Positions 10,401 through 16,400 of a DNA stretch of 18,138 nucleotides are shown here, piece by piece. Origin of the DNA: Candidatus Omnitrophota bacterium (GTDB lineage: Bacteria; Omnitrophota; Gorgyraeia; Zapsychrales; JANLHA01); contig JANLHA010000279.1 in NCBI GenBank assembly GCA_024653845.1, positions 1 through 18,138 on the forward strand, in the 5' to 3' direction. The position numbers were made by a program, and so were the translations under genes. Each line of letters starts with the position of its first letter. Positions within the stretch are counted from its first letter, which is position 1. The notes under the pieces were generated by a model that was not told the DNA's origin, ran no database searches, and saw only the letters and a program-made list of their open reading frames with translations.

Positions 10401-13400
10401 TCAGTACCAATCCGATATTCATTTCAATAATCCGACGGTATCCTTCAGAAAGAGCCCGGAATGCAGGCTTGGCTGCAAAATTTTGTTCATCATCAAAGAG
10501 CGCTAAACCTGAAGAAGCCGGATCAATCACCGCATCTTTCCAATATTCTGCAAAATATTCATGCCAGAGCAGCCCGGCGAGGATCTCTCGTTCGCCAGCG
10601 TTAGCTCCGGGAGCAAACACTCTCAAAGCTTCGGTCACATTCTGAGCGAATTGCACTTGGCCTTCATCACCGAGCGGTCCCGTTGAGGAATACCCAAATT
10701 CGCCAATCAACACACGATCGACTCCCAAATTATGAGAAAATTCCATCTGTTCGCGATAGTAGCCTCGTAACGTCTCGACGGACAAGACCTGTGCATTGAC
10801 AATTCCGTCGGGATAGGTGTTCAAGGCGATGCCATCAAAATTGTTCATGTGGGGAGCGATCAACTCAATTTGTTCTTCAAATAATTCACCATGTCCCAAG
10901 AACACCAAACGATCTCCATCTTCGGCCTTGTATTCCGCGGCCAAATCATTCATCAAATCGTGATATTCTCCAGGAGTTAAGTTAATGGTGTCCCAAGGAT
11001 TACCGCCGCTGAAAAAGATCCGACTGGCGCCGGCCACATAATATTCATTTTCATTGCCCAATTGCACCGCAGCGATCGCATCGCCTTGCGCGCGAACCCA
11101 GCGGGCAAAGGCACGAACCTGATTTCTCAAAATTTGCAAATTCTCCGGCGTAGGATTGGCCAAGAGGAATTCGCCCTGGGCATTCGTTCCATACATCGCA
11201 AAGAACAGCGGCAATGTGCGAATGCCATGATTGCGATAAAGATCGCGCGTGAATTGTCCGACGACAGCTTCATCAGCGGCGGTCAAATGATTCGGAGGAA
11301 GATATGTTTTGATGGTGCTGTGATCGTTGCCAGCAAGCACTGCAGCAACTTGGCCGATGGGTTCAACAACCGGTAAAAAGTTCTGATGAAAAGCGGTGAT
11401 GTCCTGCGCGGAGGCTCGTGAGCCCGTATATTGAGCTGCACCACCAAGAATCAGTTCCGTCTGAGGTCGAACCATTCCGCCATCAACACCTGCATCGCCG
11501 GCGATCGCATCCGCAGCATCTGTTTCCACGAAAGCCACATCGACTGGAGGAACGGTTGCGTCATTTACTCCGGCATCTGCTAAAATTCCCGCATCATCCA
11601 CACGTGCATCCGGAGTCAATACGTCTTCGACACTGCTGTCTGCAGCACCAGCATCACGAGAACGATTTACATCATCTGCGCATCCTAAGAAAGAAACGAT
11701 CAAGGGAAGGATCAGTGTTGCGGCAATGAATCTTTGGAGGAAGGATCGAGTCGCTTTCAAATTCGGCGCGCGGGCAGCGACGGAGTGGCGCAACAAAAGA
11801 TTCTTCAAAAGGCGCGCCATCCAAAAACCGAATCCAACGAAAAGAGCCCCTAAGACAATAGCCTTAGCCACTAACGGCAATGCGGCCCAGACAACAACTC
11901 CGACGACAAAAACCAAGAGCGGGGCGACGTGAACGCTCGTCCTAACATCATGACTTGAATTGGATCCCGAGGTGCCTTCCCGGCCTCTTTCCTGCTCTTC
12001 TTTCATTCTGGTCAAAGCAATATTCAATTGATATAAATATTTTGCCGTCGCTTGAGTGTTCCTTGCTCCCATCTCACGATTGGAAACCATCACCTGATCT
12101 GATGGAGCAACCGCCTCGCTGCCTACGTAACCAAGCAAATCCACGGACGCCGCCGAGCCAAGGAAATTATCAAAGTAAATAACCCTCGCAGAATCACTCA
12201 ACTTTCTTTTCAGCTTTCTGATGCCCTCTTCGCGATTAACTCCTTTAGGCATGATGACTACAGATGTACGGCCATGAAGCCGAATCTCAATATCTGGATC
12301 GCTAATTAATGTTGTGAAAAACAACAAAAACGTTGTGCGGATATTTTGCAAAATATCCCGGCGAACAAATTCCTGGCGCTCATCTTCCGTCGCTGATTTT
12401 CCGGCCAAATCAAACTCAATACGGGACACTGGTCGTCGCCCCTGAACAACAATGGAATCTTTTCCAACAGGAAGATCCAATTCACGAATCAATCTTATTA
12501 ATGCCTTTTGAATTCTTTCTTTGTCTCGTTGCAAGAAACCAAGCGAAGTACTCACAGATTTGAAACGACCCTGAATAGGATAATATTGGTAAATTTTTGC
12601 AGAATCCAATACAGCTACATAAATATAGTAATCAGGAGCGAAGAGATCTCTCGTCCGCGCAATGTCTCGATAAGTATCTAAAAGCACTGCCTTCGTCTCT
12701 TTCAGATCTCTCCCGGTCATCACAAAAATACGACCACGATTTCCTAACAGATAGGCGACCTCCACCATCTGATAAACAATTTCCTCACGAACCTGTTTTT
12801 CTGAATATTCTCGCAATGTTCCCGTAACATCGAATCCGACGAGAAGACGTTCATCTTGAGAAACTCGCAGAGACTCAACCATGGCAGCAATCCGTAAGTC
12901 CATGCCCATGCTCACTCCCAACACATCTGCCAACGTCAAATGGATTCCACTTCTTTCAGCCAACACCGCGCTCAAAAGACGCGTGGCCATAGCATACATA
13001 AATAAAGGATGTTTAGGGGCTTCGTGAGGACGAATATTGTATGGAATGGTTGAAGCCACAACATTGGCCGTCAAGGCAAAATAGCGTACAAGATCAACCC
13101 CTGCTTCCCCAGTTATTCGGGCAAGGGGTTGATCTTCTCTTGTTAAAAATTCTAAAAACAATCTTGAAAGTTCCTGATACTGTCGCACCGCTGCTTGGGG
13201 ACGAACAAAAAAGCTCAGATGATTTTGCGTCTCCTGGCCATCGCCATTTCTTCTCGTATGGCTTACAAAATATCCTTCTTTCTCAAGGAGTGCATAACCG
13301 TGCAGCGCAAAAATACCTTCACCCAATTTAGCTAATTCATAATAAATATCATATCCAATTCTTCCTCCCCGAGGATCAATCAGCACAAAATCTGCCGAAG

Positions 13401-16400
13401 CTTGGCCGCCTTCGAGCTGACGATAATTCATCAAAATATTTTCCGCCGAAAGATCTCCATGGATACGATAAAGTCGCTTTGGTGCTAAACGATTACCGAA
13501 GGCTTCTACCACGACATCCAATAAATCCAACAAATGAGGGAATGGCTGCCCGTTGACCACAACCGGTCCTTGAGCAAGATCCACAAAAACAGGAGAAAGC
13601 TCTGCGGCGTGGGCTAAGTTGTTTCTCACTTTCCCAAGAAGGAAGCTTTCAATATATCTATCAGGTACAACATCGCCCATCGGGCGATAAAATCCATCGG
13701 CAATCAATGTTTCAAAGATATGTTCTATGATTTCCAAAGCCTGTTGAGCGCTGATTTTCCCGATGACAATTAATTGCTCTAACGTCATCCATTCAGCTTC
13801 ATCATAATAAGGATATTCATACCAGGTGATCCCTTCTCCTTGGGCGATCGAGAAATCAAGCACTCTCACAAAATGCTGACCTTCTTGACCAGAAAGGGAT
13901 CTTAAAAATTCAATCTCGCGAACAAGTTTAATATCCTGAGTTTGAGGATTACCTTTCTCTTCTTTACGCACCAAAAGATGCCCATCTTTTCGGATCAACA
14001 TCACGCGCGCTAAGGCACCGCCCCAGAAATATCTGACAATTTCAAATCCTTCCGCACGCTGAGCAACGGCGGCCGTCCTACCTTCGTACCATAAAACTTC
14101 TTGAAGTTGGGTATCGCTGACAGGCAGAACGCGAGCGGCATCCGCCAATTGGACCGCCGAAACGGCCTTAAAATCACGAATACGCCCAACGGTACGGAAA
14201 GCTGCGGTATAAGAAGCCGAATTCTGGGTCATGTCCCCTGCGGTTCCCTCCACATAAAAACGTCCATCCTCAAAACGCAAATCCCACCCCTGCCCTGCGT
14301 GAACAATGCTGGAAATCTGATTAAGTTTATAGAAATTACGGAAAGTACTATAACTGCCTCGCCCCTCGGCTACACCCGCATCAACCTTTTTCAGGAGTTC
14401 CGGATTTCCAGCAATCTTGCGGCCTTCGATCAGATGAATATGTCCCTCATCACTAAAGAGATATGCGCCTTTCTGAGGCTGGCCGGAATAATTGGCCACC
14501 ATCTCCACGATGGTGTTGTAACCGCTTCTCATCATTTTCATGGCATAAGCCAACTTTCGCGCGGGAGCAATCTCATCAATCAGAAACCTCGTCAAATCAT
14601 TCACCCGATGAGTCCCGACCATATCCACGCCCTGGCTCATCAAATACTGCTGCAAAGAACCTTCAAAATACGTCCGCTCATATTGTCTTCGTCCGCTGGA
14701 TTGAAGCCGGAAGGCCATGTGAGGACGTGTCAAAAGATACAAAGGATCGGTATTTCCAATAGGATGGCGAGGAGAATTTGTATCTAATGAAAAATTCCCG
14801 TTTCCTAAAAGCCTATATCCTCCAAAAACCCATTGGGAAACAAACCACACATTTTTAGGATTGAATCCAAAGAAATTATGAGAATAAATGTCGCCCAGGA
14901 TTTCGTCAGCGTTATTATCATTGACGGCAATAATCAATTTCTGTCGAGAGATCACGGCTTCCGGTTTCTGCCCCCGTGCTCGAGCAAGACTTTCCAAATA
15001 TCCTCGATACATCACCAACTGGCGTTGTCCCATCGTATAAGTGAACCGTCCACTCGAGGCCACATAGGCACTGATCGCAGGAGCCAGAGAATGATCAGGA
15101 TGACGGTACAAGAATTCCTGCATCGCCATAACAGGATCCAGCATATACAAACTCATGGATTCGGCGACCGATGTTCCCAATCCCCGTAAAGAACGACGCA
15201 TCCTTGTCATAGACCCAGCAAAAAAGAATAAAGGAACATATTGTCCTTGCAATTGGACAGATTCGGCAAGGGCGATATCGGCATCTGTGAACCCCTGCTC
15301 ATCAAGCAAAGGTGGCTCAACCATTTCAACTTCACCATGAGGCCGATATCGATTCAATTCATTCACATGGCCATCGATTTCCTGTCCTAAAACTTCAGCT
15401 TCTTTTATACGCCCACTGATTATCAAATTCTCATACTGGCTAACGATTCCGCTGAATTTATGTCTGTGCGGCCCTAACAATTCTTGCATCTGCTTATCAA
15501 GCCAAACTGAGGATCCAATGAGCATACCCTCCTTGGCGACATCACTTCGATGGAAAGAAAGAACAATTTGGACATCTCTTCCAAATTTCGCATCTGCTCT
15601 TACACCATAAATGGCTGGATTATCTAACACCGCAACCACCGCCTGGAGAACACCAATATTTCTGTGTAAGAATTCGAGATGTTCTTCCTGCACTCGCTCT
15701 TCATCCGTTGTTCCTGTACTTAAAAGGTCAACGATGTGGGAAACTTCGTGACCATCAATCAAGCCCACCAAGAAAAGTCGGAATGTTTGATAATCAGAAC
15801 CATGTAATTTTGAAAGGATCGCTAAGGCTTGAATAGAAATATTCAAACGGATGCGATCCCCATGCCGGGAAACTGTGGCGATCTTGCCGTCAGGCAGGAC
15901 ATCAATCACGATATCCAGGCTTTCAGGCTGTGGACGACTAAGGTATTCAGAATTTATAATTAAATCTCTAAAAATATCTATCAGCGGACGTGCAAACCAC
16001 CCCAAGCTATCCCAACTGCTGCTAACATAAACAGCTCCAATTCCACCGACGTGGACAGCTTGCAAGGAATCACCTTGGGGTTGAGGACGAGGATTAATGA
16101 AGAAAAATGGGGCTGGATGAACTTCAATATTTTCTTCTTGCGCATTCGGGGCCCGGGCAGCGACGTGATTTCTCAAAAGCAATCTCTTGAGGAGCAATCG
16201 GATGGTGATGAAACCAGCACCGACAACGAGCGTGGCTAAGACCGCAACTTTGATCACACCAGGCAATGCCAGCAAAAGAACTAGACCTCCCCAAATGGCT
16301 AAAGGTACAAAGCTCAATCTCAATTTCACATCGCTTCCACCCGTCGATCTCTCGGCGTTAGAAGAACGACGCGCGGCTTCAGCTGTCTGTTGAGCTGCGG

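Noticed and set aside
11418..11729. His/Pro-rich plus-strand open frame resembling a metal-binding protein
   Set aside because: The His-rich composition is the mirror of the Asp/Ala-rich tether read on the other strand and is not an independent gene.
14101..14787. Plus-strand open frame of 228 codons
   Set aside because: It lies antisense to the UDPGP-like and following coding sequence, shows no domain or ribosome binding site, and its composition is that of a reversed coding frame.
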